Shown here in pieces: positions 15,501-27,819 of a DNA stretch of 64,000 bases; within the stretch, counting starts at the first letter, position 1, and every line of letters starts with the position of its first letter. The DNA comes from Onchocerca volvulus (taxonomy: Eukaryota > Nematoda > Chromadorea > Rhabditida > Onchocercidae): positions 16,603,601 through 16,667,600 of the forward strand of contig HG738137.1 in the NCBI GenBank assembly GCA_000499405.2, read 5' to 3'. Below the pieces are notes generated by a model. The model did no database searches, had not been told where the DNA came from, and worked only from the letters and a program-made list of their open reading frames with translations. The position numbers and the translations under genes were made by a program.

Positions 15501-18500
15501 AAAATAGTTAAAATCGTTTGATAGATAACGAACTGTTCAATTTGTGCGCTCAGTTCAAAAACATAAGAACTTTTTTCTATACGATGGATTTGAGCATACA
15601 TTCAAAAACACTTGAGACTACCAAAGTGAAAAGTAAAATAATTTAAAAAATCAAAAATTTGATTTAAACTTGAATAAGGAAAATTTTCAACTTATTTATT
15701 TAATTATTTATTGGCAATAAATTTTGAGGGGAAGAAAGAAATACGAGAATTAACATTAAAAAAAAAAAAAAAATCTTGACTGTTTATGAATAAGAAAGGG
15801 GAAGACAGAATTCCCAATTAAATTACTGAATTCAATCTCTTCAAGTGTGTGTTTCTCTAAATAGCTTAATTTCACCTCATATGTGGTCATAGTGTCATAC
15901 AGGTGTGACTGAAAAAAAAAAAAAAAAACTAATCGATTAAAATGAAGCAATTGAATTTACTTTTTATTTTGTTTTGTTTATTCAATTTGCAGATGATATA
16001 TGAAATAAGTAATTGTTTCATAACAGACCAAAAAGTTATAACATTTTTTGACAATTTTAAATTCAGCTTTAATTTGATCAAATATTCTATTATGATTTCC
16101 ATAAGATCAATTAATCTTGACTAAATTCGCAATTTTTAGAAAGCATTTCAGAGTAATACAGCATAATCTGCAAGCAAGTAAAGCACCGAATCTACAGTAT
16201 TAACTGAAGGTATTTTGACATGGACATTTTTTTATAATTTCGCCCTCAAAGTCGGATTCATAGTTAAATAAAGAGTAACGACTCAAAAGCGATGTGAAAC
16301 TCAAGAAACTGTATTTCAAAATTTACGTTAAAATAAATTTATAAATTTCAATGAAAAAAAAGGAAGAGATAATAAGCTACGTACCGTGGGAGTATTTTGA
16401 AAACCATTTAACTTATGACCCGTACAAAAAATCACATCGCAATGAAGCGAAATGCGCCCGTATTCAATTGATTCGTCAACTACTACTGACCTAAAATAAA
16501 TAATTTTGGATTTTTGAATAAACAAACTGAAATTACAGTAACATTTTAACGACATTTTTTTATTCGCTTTCATCAAATTCAAAAATCTTTTGAGATTGCA
16601 GGATTTCTCAAAATTTCTAATGAATTTTTTCGGTTGAAAAAGCAGAAAAACTAACCAAGATTTTCATATATTCTATAATGTTATTTTACAAAAAATGTAC
16701 CAAGGAACTAACCCATTTAAAAATGAAGGGGTAACTAAATTACGAGTAATTGGAATCTTTATTTTAGTCCATTCTGCATAACGATCAGTACCCGTCTTCT
16801 GAAATCAGAACATAATCGAATTTCTAAATAATTAAAAGACAAATGACAGAAGAATCAAGCATTAAATCATTGAGAAGATACAGTAGTATCTTGGAAAAGA
16901 AAGTACAGTATTGCAATCAGATAACCCAGAAGAGAAAATAAGTGAAAATAAATAAAAAAATAAATAGGAAAATAGCATATAAAAACATAGAAAATAAATA
17001 GAAAACTATGTCACCTATTGTAGCTATTGTAAAAGCGAAATTCCACTTGAATTTAATTTTTTTTTTCTTCAAATTTAACAACAGCTGGAAAGTATCGTAC
17101 GCTTTATACGTTTTTTATATGCTATCAATGGCACATTTTTTTAAACATTCAAATACCTTTTCTAATTTTCAACATTCAAAGAGTTTTTGTGACAAATATT
17201 TTCAGTACAAACGCAAAGGAACTAGAGGGCAGAAAGGAATGAAAATTGGTAATGAAAGCAGCAATAACTTACTTGCTCTAAAAATGCAAACACTGAATTG
17301 TCATCAGCAGATGGACATCCATCTTCGATAAAATATCTGCAACAAATTCACTTTAAAAAAGAAATTTTTTCCTTTGTACTATATAAAAATTAGCATATAA
17401 TTTAGTTTTATAAAAATTCTATAGAAAATAAAAAAAAAGTTGTGAATTTGAAGCTAATACCAACCTACGCTTTAATTCTACAGAATTCGCTGACTGTTTG
17501 CTAGAAACAGCAGCAGCAGTAATAGCACTATCATTAACGGTAGGAACGGTAATCCAACAACGCAATGGATATGTGTGTAATCCTGAAAATTATCCTTATT
17601 ATTTGAATAATTTTGTCGAAAAATTATAAATTTTCTTGCGATGCGACAATTTCTTTATCTCTTCATAATTTCAATTCGTTTTTTACATATATATACAAAC
17701 ACACACACACATTCTTTTTTTACCTTATTTCCCCAAACAGCTAATTAATCTATTCGAAAAGAGTTAAAAAGCTAATTCAATCTATTCGGAGAGAGTTAAT
17801 TGAATTCTTCAAGTTACTATGAAACGGAACAATAAGGAATCTTTACTAGGGATGATTCTTATGAAATGTACTATTTCAATATAGATATGTATAGTTTGAC
17901 AAAAATCATAAAAAACTGCGTACTTTGCTGCATCCCTTCAAAAGTCGGCTCAATAGCAACATATAAGTTACTGCCTAGTCGAACGGATGTCGATTTTGCT
18001 TGCGATAATGATGATGACGAATACTGGGTGTTAGTAAAATCCACAGATGATATTCGAATCGGTTTGTGAGATACTACCATTTTTGCCTACAACCCAGAAA
18101 TCATAAGATCTTACTACTGTTCTACTTTTTTTTCTTTTTTCTTTTCTGGAGAATAAATGAACGAAACAACTGAAAAATCTAAATGAATTGAAAAGGAGCG
18201 AAAACAAAAATCTATTGATAGATATTTTCGACACAAAAAAAAAATAAATTCTAAAAAAATTAACTGACTATTAATCAACATCTACAGAATCAAGAGATGA
18301 AAGATATTTTGATTTCATACAAATTCATATTCGAAAAGAAATCTTCAAAAATGGACATTGAAAGAAAATTAGGAAAACTTGAGTACTACTTAATACTTTT
18401 TCCTCTCATGAAATATTTTGGCTGAATCATTTCTTACAATTAGTCTGATTGTTAAGCATAACATTTTGAGAAATAAAAAGTGCCAATATGGAAAAATTGA

Positions 18501-20371
18501 AACAATTACCCTCACAAAGAACTGCATGCACTAATGCAATATATGTAATGATGGAATAGAAGTGAATTTATTACTAAGAATGGAAATAAAAACGTAAAAC
18601 GTATAAGACAGATTCCTTTAGCAAAAGACTGGAAGAACAAAATATAAACTAAAAGCAAGTAAAAAATACCTTAACGTGAGATTCTACGAATGGTACCGCA
18701 CACTGAATCTCAAACTGTTCGTTGACATTACCGACACCCCAGAAATAAACCTTAATTTACCATAAATATATAATACTGAAAGAAATTGCTTTATATAGCT
18801 AATTGAGATTGATTGTTCCGAACTAACTGTTCAATTTTTATCATAATTTAGATCAACACTATGTCTATATACGTTACTTATAAATACATAAAAGTGTGCT
18901 TTCTGAAATCATTTGAAGTTTTTATAATATATATTTTCATCATTTCTATACTTCGATTGTATGGCATGATGAAATGCAACAGACTGTACTCTATACAAAG
19001 CAAATTAAGATGAACGTAAAAAAAAGTCCAACCTTGGCAATAAAATTGAAGCCACCTGCAAAAAACGTCTTCTCTATACCGCATTTACTATAGCCAACTA
19101 ATACTACATGATACTGAAACATCAGTCTTTTTGAACTATATATATATCAAATATTGAAAATTACTGAAAAAGAAACACAATTAAAAAATTTCAGCAATTG
19201 ACACTCGCATTTACAGACAATTTTGCTAATAAACAATACCCTTATGATCATTCTATGAGTTCGCAGTTTGCTTTTCAATTAATTTGAAATGTTATCGGAA
19301 CTAGCGCAAATGTTCGATGAACAGATGTGGAACATCTGGTCATATTGATGGAATTTACAGACAAGAATATCGGACAAGTGGCTCTTTCACGAAAAATTTA
19401 TTTCACTCTATCTAATCGGGAGAATTGATTAAATGAGCTAATATAGGTGAACAGATCTAAATATATTCCTATCCGATTAGAACGAATAGAAATTTTGTCA
19501 AAGAGTAGATAATAAATCAGACAGATCCTTACCACTCGTGCGCCATTTTCGCAGTTTCGATTAAAATAGAATGAAAATAATAACTTACATCTTGTATCAT
19601 ATTAAGTTGTGAACAGCATGAGCCAGATTTATCATCCCCAATACACATCCTACCACGCCAAATCATTTCACGAATTGATTTTGTCATTTCTGGATGCTTT
19701 CTACGATTAAATGTCAGTTGTACATTGATCCTACAAAATTTCCTCATACTATCCAGTCATTATTATAAATTTGATAATCTTTGTGATAATAAGTTAATCA
19801 CCAAAAAAAAATAAACAATCATTATCTTAGAATTAAAATATTTTTATAATATTTTCAAAGGAAAAAATGAACAAGAACTACCTTTCTCGCTGACATGTAA
19901 CATTAAGATACTGTTCGAGTAATTCATGTGTCGCAACACCTGATGAATACGATCCTTGAAAAAGAAAACAGTCATTAGATGGAATAATTATGTTCAAAAA
20001 AAAATGCAAAAAAACACGAATTCTATTAAAAAAAAAAAAAAAAAAAAAAACCACAAAAATTAAGAATTCTGAAAAAAATTTAAGTCTCTTAAAACATTTT
20101 ATATCCTCTCAAGATGTATTGAAAACTTTATTAAATTTATGTGAAAAAATTATAACACAAAAATCATTTATGTCATCAATCGATTAAAATAAATGAAATT
20201 TTATTAAAAATCAATACTTTCCATTCTTCATCATCATGGGAAAATACAAATATCGGGCGATATAATTGCATGTTGTCACACTGAAAGAAAGAGAAGTAAA
20301 AAAGGGAGGAAAATGAAAAACGAACCAGAAACCGCGAACAGGATGAAGAGTGTTGTATTCAACGACCACAT
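12587..20371 (-). CDS. ZP-domain, cuticlin-like single-pass membrane protein
   Basis: Predicted type I membrane protein of about 490 residues; ZP domains polymerise into cuticle or apical extracellular matrix. Exons, minus strand: 20333-20371, 20218-20280, 19882-19954, 19589-19730, 18670-18750, 17924-18086, 17465-17582, 17273-17336, 16713-16798, 16385-16490, 13937-14156, 13628-13795, 12587-12759. The first encodes a signal peptide (MWSLNTTLFILFA). ZP-N starts near VTCQRERINVQLTF. ZP-C shows PLRCWITVP, YFIEDGCPSADD and ISLHCDVIFC, then CPQASFC. Exon 13628-13795 carries a strongly hydrophobic span after ECHLDGIP, and the last exon a basic, Cys-containing tail. All joins from 19954 onward keep frame. 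The join 20218 to 19954 does not: it needs a tiny unseen exon, an internal acceptor before YLNVTC, or a base error. The ZP class is firm, the 5' end is not; which nematode ZP family it belongs to is unknown. Confidence 0.8.
14157..16384. other. large intron of the ZP gene
   Basis: The intron of about 2.2 kb joins ...NGFQNTPT to CPQASFC in phase 0, as expected for ZP-C. It contains long A-tracts and two open pieces (near 14670-14720 and 15239-15430) that I do not accept as exons. Confidence 0.6.
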
Positions 20372-22471
20372 CGTATCTTTATGCATAAATCTATGTTAAT
20401 GTTTGTGATGATGATAATGCAGCGAAGTTTCTGATCGGACGATCGATCCAATTCTCTGATAAAACTTCTTTGTTCTTATTATCGTTATCGCCGTTCGTTT
20501 AAATAAAAAAAAAAAAAGAAAAAAAAAAAGAAATGGAGAGACAAGAGAGAAGGAGAGGGAGAAACTATTCTTTTATCATCCTAAGTAATATGTGCCAAAT
20601 ACAATTTTTCTTTTGAATTTATTTTTGACAGAAGGTATCACCTGAATAGGTGGTGGGTTGAGCAATAAACAACTTTTTAAAGTAAACAGAAGAGAGTTCC
20701 AATTTTGCTTTCCATTCGTATTTGTGGCAATTCTAAAATCAATCTTGGACGATGTTTAACTTTCCTCTTGACAACAAAAATTTTTTACATTGCTCCGTAA
20801 TTTAACACCGAAAAGTCTCGAAACAATGGATTCTTTTTTTCCCTTTCTTTTTAAATACAAAAATTTCCAATGCTTCTTGCTTTTTTTTTCCTTTCAATTT
20901 TTTTTTTTTTCGCTGATTAATTTCTCATTTCCAATGGAAACAAATAAAAAAGTGGTGAGATGATAGTAAATTACGGTAGTAAAGTAATTATGTAGACCAT
21001 TTATTCGGGATTCGAAGTAAATGATCATAGTAATGGGATGGATGCTTTAGTTTTGTCCAAATTTTTCTTTGTCTGTCATTTTCTTTTGTTTATTTTCTAA
21101 GTTTCTTTTTTTTTTGTTGGTGAAGAAAGCATAGAAAAGGATAAGAAACTGGAGATAGACGGCACAAGTCGGTACTAATTTGAACTATAATGCTAATAAT
21201 TAACAAATAAGAATATATTGGCTATGCATCAATAAAACGAACCACTGAGATTTATCCTTACTTCTTCCTCTTCCACTGTTGTTTTTAAGTTTTTCTTTCT
21301 GTTCTAACTGAATTCAATTAATTTTGATTTGCCACAATTGGAGAGTAGTTTTGCCAATTGTTGTTATTGTTATTGGCAGTGCTGGCAATGATGGTTGCTG
21401 TTATTGCTGCTGTTGTCGCTATTTTGTGTTTTTACTCGTGCTGGTTTCCAGAATTCCAAAATTTTACTACTCCACTGCTGATTCCTCGTATCGCTAATAT
21501 GGAATGATATTGTTGCCGTTGTTAGTGCTATTGCTATGATTCTATCGAAAAAAAAAGAGTCAATGTTAACGGAAATCGTTTCGTATTTCTTTCGATTATT
21601 TTTCCTGATACTTTTTCTCAGTAAGGTATCTTATAGATTCCAAACTTTTTACGCATCAAGGCGAGAGTAACAGCAGCAGTAACAGCAGAACACGTGAATA
21701 AATTTTTGATGAATACCGTTTTGATTGAATTAATTGTATGCACAATTACGTGAATTATTTATACGCACTTTATGCGTCCCCAAAAAATTCGGAACTGAAA
21801 GAATAATGTTACATTATTTGATAACATCATCGTACTGTGTATATACGATACATAACGTGAAATTCGATTCAAGCCTCGAAAATAACAGCAGATACCTTCT
21901 CACAGAAAGATATTTTTATCAACGATCTTACAGCAAACCTTTCTCATCAGAAATGCATCCTTATCAACGATTTTACAGCAAATATATCAGTAAGATACTG
22001 AATCTACCAAAAATAAGCTTAATAGCATTGCTCTAAGCTTATCGACAATAAGTTGGAAAGTATAGGATGACTACTATCATGATTTAATTTTTTCATTTTG
22101 AGAAAAAAGATGAATGATAGCTAATATATAAATGAAGGAGAAAGAAAGGTAAATGAAATGAATTCATATTATTCCTTTAAAATAGTACAACATTATTCAT
22201 TCACATATAAATGGATGAAATGTTGATGAGAAGAGAATCGTACAAATGTTTCGAATAAGCGAGCAATAAATTGCATTTCGAACATTCATCAACTTTGATC
22301 ATATTTATGTAAAGTGCGTACATCTTTTGTACTTCTTGAACAACGAGCATCATTACCATCAATAAAAACATATTTATATATATATATACGTACATACGTG
22401 CACGTACACTGAATTTTTGAAAAAAAAATCATCATCAACACGAACATATTTACTTTGTTTATCTGTTAATC
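20372..22471. other. upstream flank of the ZP gene, no gene seen
   Basis: The part at 21360-21420 and 21660-21690 is rich in TTG/CTG and CAG-type triplets. The rest is A/T tracts. A small GTAC-rich palindromic patch lies at 22388-22408. Nothing here reads as an exon. It presumably includes the ZP gene promoter, but no site is recognisable. Confidence 0.5.
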
Positions 22472-22569
22472 GGAGCGTTTTGGACGGAAAAATATTTATC
22501 CTTACGGCGTTTTGGCGGGAAACATGTTTATCCTTACGGCGTTTTGGCGGTAAAAATGTTTGTCCTTAT
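22472..22569. repeat. 32-base tandem repeat, three units
   Basis: Units begin near 22474, 22506 and 22538 and share the core GGCGTTTTGGCGG followed by AAAAATGTTTATCCTTAC with a few changes. The block is more GC-rich than its surroundings and sits directly beside a dispersed-element copy (22606-22720). Confidence 0.85.
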
Positions 22570-22605
22570 GGAGAGGTAAAAAGAGTAGGTATATTCATAT
22601 GGAGA

Positions 22606-22720
22606 TACGCGCCTATTTAAACGTAGCGTTGTATCAAGATTTAAAATTAATCGGTGAAGAACTTGAGACGTTGTGTGACAAAAAACAACGTATATTTACA
22701 TTTTTATTTATACAAATACA
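22606..22720 (+). repeat. diverged copy of a dispersed inverted-repeat element
   Basis: The block from CGCCTATTTAAACG through GCGTTGTATCAAGATTTAAA, a GGTGAAGAAC motif and an end near ATTTACATTTTTATTTATAC aligns by eye with the right two thirds of the element at 35831-36010. The left terminus with its inverted repeat is not recognisable here. Confidence 0.55.
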
Positions 22721-24067
22721 CGCACACGTAAACATAGAGAAGTTTGTACAATATATACTTTATAGAATGAAAAAACAGAAATTTTTTACAAAATTTATAA
22801 CATTTCATTTTTTTTTCAACTCTCAAATGTTCAAGTAATAGTAGTAATAGTTATTTATAAATGGGCTATTATGGATGCTAAGATCGTTGCAATTACTGAT
22901 TTGGTGATTTGATAAAAAAGCTGATATATTATAAAATGATACTTCGTAGACAAGGAAAAAAAAAACTAGTTATCTATCTATCTCTTTTACGGTATCAAGA
23001 CTGATTATTCTTTTCTTTTTCTTTACAAAAATAAGAGAGAAAAAAGCTTCTGTACGATTTTCAGTATATTGATGAAGAATTTTGATTTTAACGATAGCAC
23101 TATTAACAGCGGTGTTATCATCGTCTGATGAAGAATAATGATATGATATTATGCAAGATATTTTATATGTCAGTAATCACACTATGATAAAACACTCTTA
23201 AACCGGGATTTAGCTAATTAAACAATGCAATTAGTTCGAGAAATTGCGAAGCATATAATTAATTCATTAGGATGTTCCCTATCTACTGCTTATTTTATAA
23301 ATAAGTGTTGATAAAGAGCATGAAGAAAATCTTACAAACAAAACTCAAAAGAAAGGCAGAGAAGATGAATGAATCATTAGTGAAAGAAAAAAGCTCGTTG
23401 AATTTAAAACTTTGAATCAAAAGCATATCATCTGAATCTGAATCGGTAGCTCATTTTAGAAATATATTTTGTCTTCTACATCATCATGTTATATTGAAAT
23501 TGATCGCAGTGACAAATATACAATATCTAAATGTTATTTTTCCAAACGACAGCAATCATTATTAATTGTCATCAGTCAATCAGTTCATTTTCGAAAGCAT
23601 ACCCATAAGACTGATAATCAGTAACAACCAAAGATAGAAAGAAGAATTCCCACATTTTATTTGTAAACAAAATTCCATCCATTCTTCCCTCCTTTTGTTT
23701 TATTACAAAATAGTTTAAAGCAGTAATGGACACAAGTTTGAATATGCTGAAGTTTTAAAACCAAAACTACAGCTACCTCATTCACAATTCTCTATATAAT
23801 TTACATCGACATATTCTCCCGAAATGACCACATTATTCTTTTTACTTTGGTTTAACTGATGAATTCTGCAAATAAAAAGTTGACAATCGTCGTCTCATTT
23901 CTGAAACTTTTTCTAAAGTATTATCTTCTCTTCAAGCTTCTTCCCTCCTTATGACAATAAATAAGCATATTCTGAAGTAAATCTTAAGAAAGCATGACTA
24001 ATCTACAATGAAAATAAAATATATTTCGAAAAGATTCTAAACAAGCAATTGTCGATATTGTGGAAGT

Positions 24068-24111
24068 GAGGAGAGAGAGAGAGAGAGAGAGGGAGGGAGG
24101 GAGAGAGAGAA
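24068..24111. repeat. GA-rich microsatellite
   Basis: Nearly continuous GA dinucleotides with two GGGA interruptions. Confidence 0.95.
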
Positions 24112-24905
24112 TAATCCTTTGCTTTTGCACGTACTCATATTTCATCAATAACAATTTGTTTGAAACTAAATCAGCTATACAAGTCTAGACTTATTTACCA
24201 CTACACTATGTATGCTTATGTTGTTTACATCAGTCATTCACCAAATTATTTTTGGCCAAATTATTTTGGCCAAAGCCAAGAATATTCTTCGTATAAGAAA
24301 GTTAAAGCTAAAAGGAAGTTAAAAGACAAGAAAGTTAGGAGCACAAAAATTTTCTTTCCGTTTTTTCTATAAGAAAAGAAAAAAAAAATGCCGACAATTT
24401 CTGATGATAATTTCGAAGCATTGTCAGAATTGTCATCATGATGGAATTGTCAGAATTGTCATCAAGAAAAAGTCCAAACATTTAAAATAGATTACTGTAT
24501 CATAATGGAATTAATTAATCAAAAATAATTGATGTTAATATTTTATGTAATCTGCTAATCAGATTGATATTTTCTCTACTTAATCATTTTTTACACTTCC
24601 ACTAAATATCTTATAAAATTTTAAAGATTTCGAAAATGTAGAAGCTAATTATTGAAAAGTTTAAATTATTATAAAATTCATGAAAGGATAATTGTAATGA
24701 AGGCAAACAGGAGGAAAAAAAAATAAGTAATCATAACAAAACAACAAATGAATCAAACTTCGTAACTTTTCGCCAGACGGTTCATCTGAAAGCATATTTG
24801 AAATAGTCAAGGAAGTGGAAAATTGCTTTGAACATGAATGTTTTCTTATAAAATACCAATTCTGAATCAATAAATATTCAAATACTACTACATCAATTTC
24901 TACCC

Positions 24906-24946
24906 TCTTTCTCTCTCTCTCTCTCTCTCTCTCCCTTTCTCTCTCC
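24906..24946. repeat. CT microsatellite
   Basis: Nearly continuous CT dinucleotides, the opposite-strand equivalent of the GA block 0.8 kb to the left. Confidence 0.95.
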
Positions 24947-25924
24947 AAAAAAAAAAAGGCATAACTTGATGCATCAAAAATCATCCCTTTGTTGTTTATG
25001 GAAAGAAGAAAAACAAGGTAACTTTAATTTAGTTTGCAAAGCTTTCTTTTTTAGCAAATTAAAAATCTCTGCAAAAATTCATTTTAGAGCCATCATCATC
25101 ATCATCATTATCATCACTAATCAATTATTCTTTCTCTTAGCACTTGTTCAATTGATAAGCGGTAATGATTTCATAGGTAATTTCAACTTTAATGCTTCGG
25201 AAATGATCACTGATTACACCGATTATTTCACATCAACAGCTGCTAAATTCAATGAAATGATTCATATTAGAATCAAATTCTACTTGTGGAGAAAGAGAGA
25301 ATTAGCTTTTCTGGGCTTTATATCACAATTCAAAATCTATGCTTATACATTTTTACGATATTCAAAACTATTTCCCTTCCTCAATCTCTACTAAACAATC
25401 TACAACAATCGAACGGAATGATCCAAACTGAATGAGAATATGCAAAAAAAAAAAAGGAAAAACATATCTAATCGAAAACTTGTCGATAATATTTTCAAAT
25501 TAACATAATTTTACTTGAATTAATTTCTAAACTATATATCTGAAAAAAATCAGAATGACTGACAGATACTATCCCTTGGAATAATTAAAAAATCAGATTA
25601 ATTAATTACAAACTATCCCGATCTGATTCAAAGGATATTTTATCGTAAAGTGAAAATGAAAAGGTGGCAAATAACATAGTGACATATTTTCCGATAAAAT
25701 TCAACTTCAGGCTAGGCTAGTTTTGAAGGCTTATCTTTTTCGTGACAACAACAACTAACAGCTAAACTAATAGCTAATCGAAGAACTAATGCATGGTAAT
25801 TAACAGCTGAAATCATATCTCGAAAAATCCATGCATAATATTTTTCAAGCCAATGAATTTATCTCACGTCATGCTGGCAATTATTCTGCAATTGACGAAG
25901 AAAAAACAAAAAAAAAAAGGAGGA

Positions 25925-26080
25925 AATGAAGGATTCCGGAATCACAAAATAAGAAGGATTCTGGGATCATTTACAAGAAAGATTATGAAATCACTTACAA
26001 AAGAATAATTCCGGAATCATTCACAAGAGGGATTCTAGAATCATTTTGCAATAAGGATTTCTAGAATCATTTACAATTTC
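25925..26080. repeat. degenerate tandem repeat of about 28-32 bases
   Basis: About five units built on GGATTCTGGAATCATTTACA and AAG-type spacers. Each unit has a near-palindromic GATTCyrGAATC core, where y and r mark variable bases. Confidence 0.8.
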
Positions 26081-26254
26081 TGATGAAAATTTGAAATTTA
26101 CCACCCAGTTCGTTGACGCATCAAGTTTTATGAAACTGGGACACAATGCCGACAAACATACACCCACCCACCCATCAACATCCAGCCAGTCTCGTCCCTT
26201 CTTTACTCCCAACAATCATTTGTCACCGCCATAATTGTCAACTCTCCGGTCCAA

Positions 26255-26308
26255 TCCGAAACGATTCGATTCAATTCAATTCGATCCGATTCGATTCAAT
26301 CCGATCCT
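26255..26308. repeat. pentamer-rich block (GATTC/AATTC)
   Basis: A run of CGATTC, CAATTC and CGATCC pentamer variants forming a short satellite-like block. Confidence 0.75.
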
Positions 26309-26630
26309 AAGTTGACAATCAACAATCGACAACGACGTGAAATGCTTTTTCTTTCTTTCAATTGGTATATGTCAATCAATCATTTTCACCTTATAGCAAT
26401 CAAAAGTATAACAGAAGTAATCTCCTTTGTTTCTCTATTCGCACAATTATCCTCAAATTGAATTGTCTTACCTAAATCTCTCTCCTTGTTTTTTACTCTC
26501 TTCTCACATAATTGTGAATGAATTTAGTGTGATTATTTGTGTTTATGTCAAAGAGCTATTTATGGAACTGGAATTGAGGAGACTAGACGTCGGCGACATG
26601 ACATTCAACTATGCAAATACATTTGACATA

Positions 26631-26786
26631 GACAGACCGACACATACACGCAGACAGACCGACATATGCACACAGACAAACCGACACTTATACAGACAGG
26701 CCGACACATAGAAGTCAGATTGACATGTACACACAGACAGACAGACACACGTAAACACAGACGTGCGTCATCAGACAGACGGACAA
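26631..26786. repeat. tandem repeat of 20-24 bases (GACAGACCGACACATACACG type)
   Basis: Units begin near 26631, 26653, 26675, 26695, 26718 and 26736, each built on GACAGACCGACACAT followed by an ACACA-type end. It is clearly less AT-rich than the surrounding DNA. Confidence 0.85.
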
Positions 26787-27308
26787 ATAATTTTGCATAT
26801 CTAAATGAGCAAATCGGTTAATATGTAGATTTTATTGTCTGTTTGGATGATGACAACCAATCCATTGATGGCGGGGTGCTAATTGGAGAAAAGATTGGCC
26901 TAGCAGGAAATAAGCCAAGGCTTGGCCTAGAAAGAAGACAAAGGCCAATTTGTGTCATTCTACGTAAAGTATTTACAAGCAGAAGACTTAACATGCTACA
27001 ATAATAATAACAAAACAAAATAGTTGTTCGAATGAGCGATACACAATTTAGATATCATTGATATTGAAAAAATTTGCTACAAAAAGATATCTAAATTAAA
27101 TTACAAGTAAACATAAAGGTAAACATTCGAAAAGATTGTTAAATTATTGATTTTTCATAAATCGATGGGAAATCGAATATGAGAAAGGGATAATTTGAAT
27201 TTAAGCAATTAGAGTAAAAACTTTGTTTATGAATAATTAACGCTTGTAAAATTATGCCATTTCTTTTCTTTTTTCTCAAAATGAGGTATAAAATGCTTAT
27301 CTCTCATC

Positions 27309-27334
27309 TATATATATATATATATATATATATA
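27309..27334. repeat. TA microsatellite
   Basis: Thirteen consecutive TA dinucleotides. Confidence 0.95.
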
Positions 27335-27768
27335 ATATCTAAAAAATTTTAAATTTAAAATTAAATTTAATCATGATAAATTGATAATATGACAAATTAT
27401 CATATTCTTTTTTCTCTTTGCACAAAAATTTTTTTGCATATCTTTCAAATTGATAGAATCTAAAAAAAAAAGTAACATCTGTTGAAGAAGACAAAAGCAT
27501 ACAATAGTCTAATTAATGCAATCTTGATTCAATTTGTTAACAATCTGTTCGATATCATCCATCAATTAATCCATATTTACCTAAAACATTTGCTAGATCT
27601 CTAATTTCAAATCTACAATCACTAAATTATTCCATAAATTTATTTAAAAAAAAAAAAAAAAAAAAAAAAAGATCAAAATAAAAATCAATCAACAAGACGA
27701 TCAATCTGAGCATATTGCATCGCTAATGATTTGCTCCTTTACTTCTTTGCCTAATAGAGCCCTTCGTT

Positions 27769-27819
27769 TGGCTTGGCTTAGCTTGACTTGGCTTGGCTTG
27801 GCTTCTCTTTGCTTGGCTA
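27769..27819. repeat. GGCTT pentamer tandem array
   Basis: About ten GGCTT/AGCTT/GACTT units in a row. Scattered GGCTTGGCC and GCCAAGCC-like pieces recur at 26917-26930 and 53730-53740. Confidence 0.85.

Larger units (their letters stand above)
22721..25924. other. non-coding, simple repeats
   Basis: No gene seen. It contains a GA/GGGA block (24068-24111), a CT block (24906-24946), a 19-base direct repeat (24420-24438 and 24446-24464, core ATTGTCAGAATTGTCATCA) and a short CAT run near 25093-25108. Open frames here lack splice signals and domain content. Confidence 0.5.

Noticed and set aside
19030..19075. Mini-exon candidate encoding GGFNFIAK in the ZP gene
   Set aside because: It would be 23 bases and would shift the next exon into a stop. 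The direct join of 19589 to 18750 is in phase.
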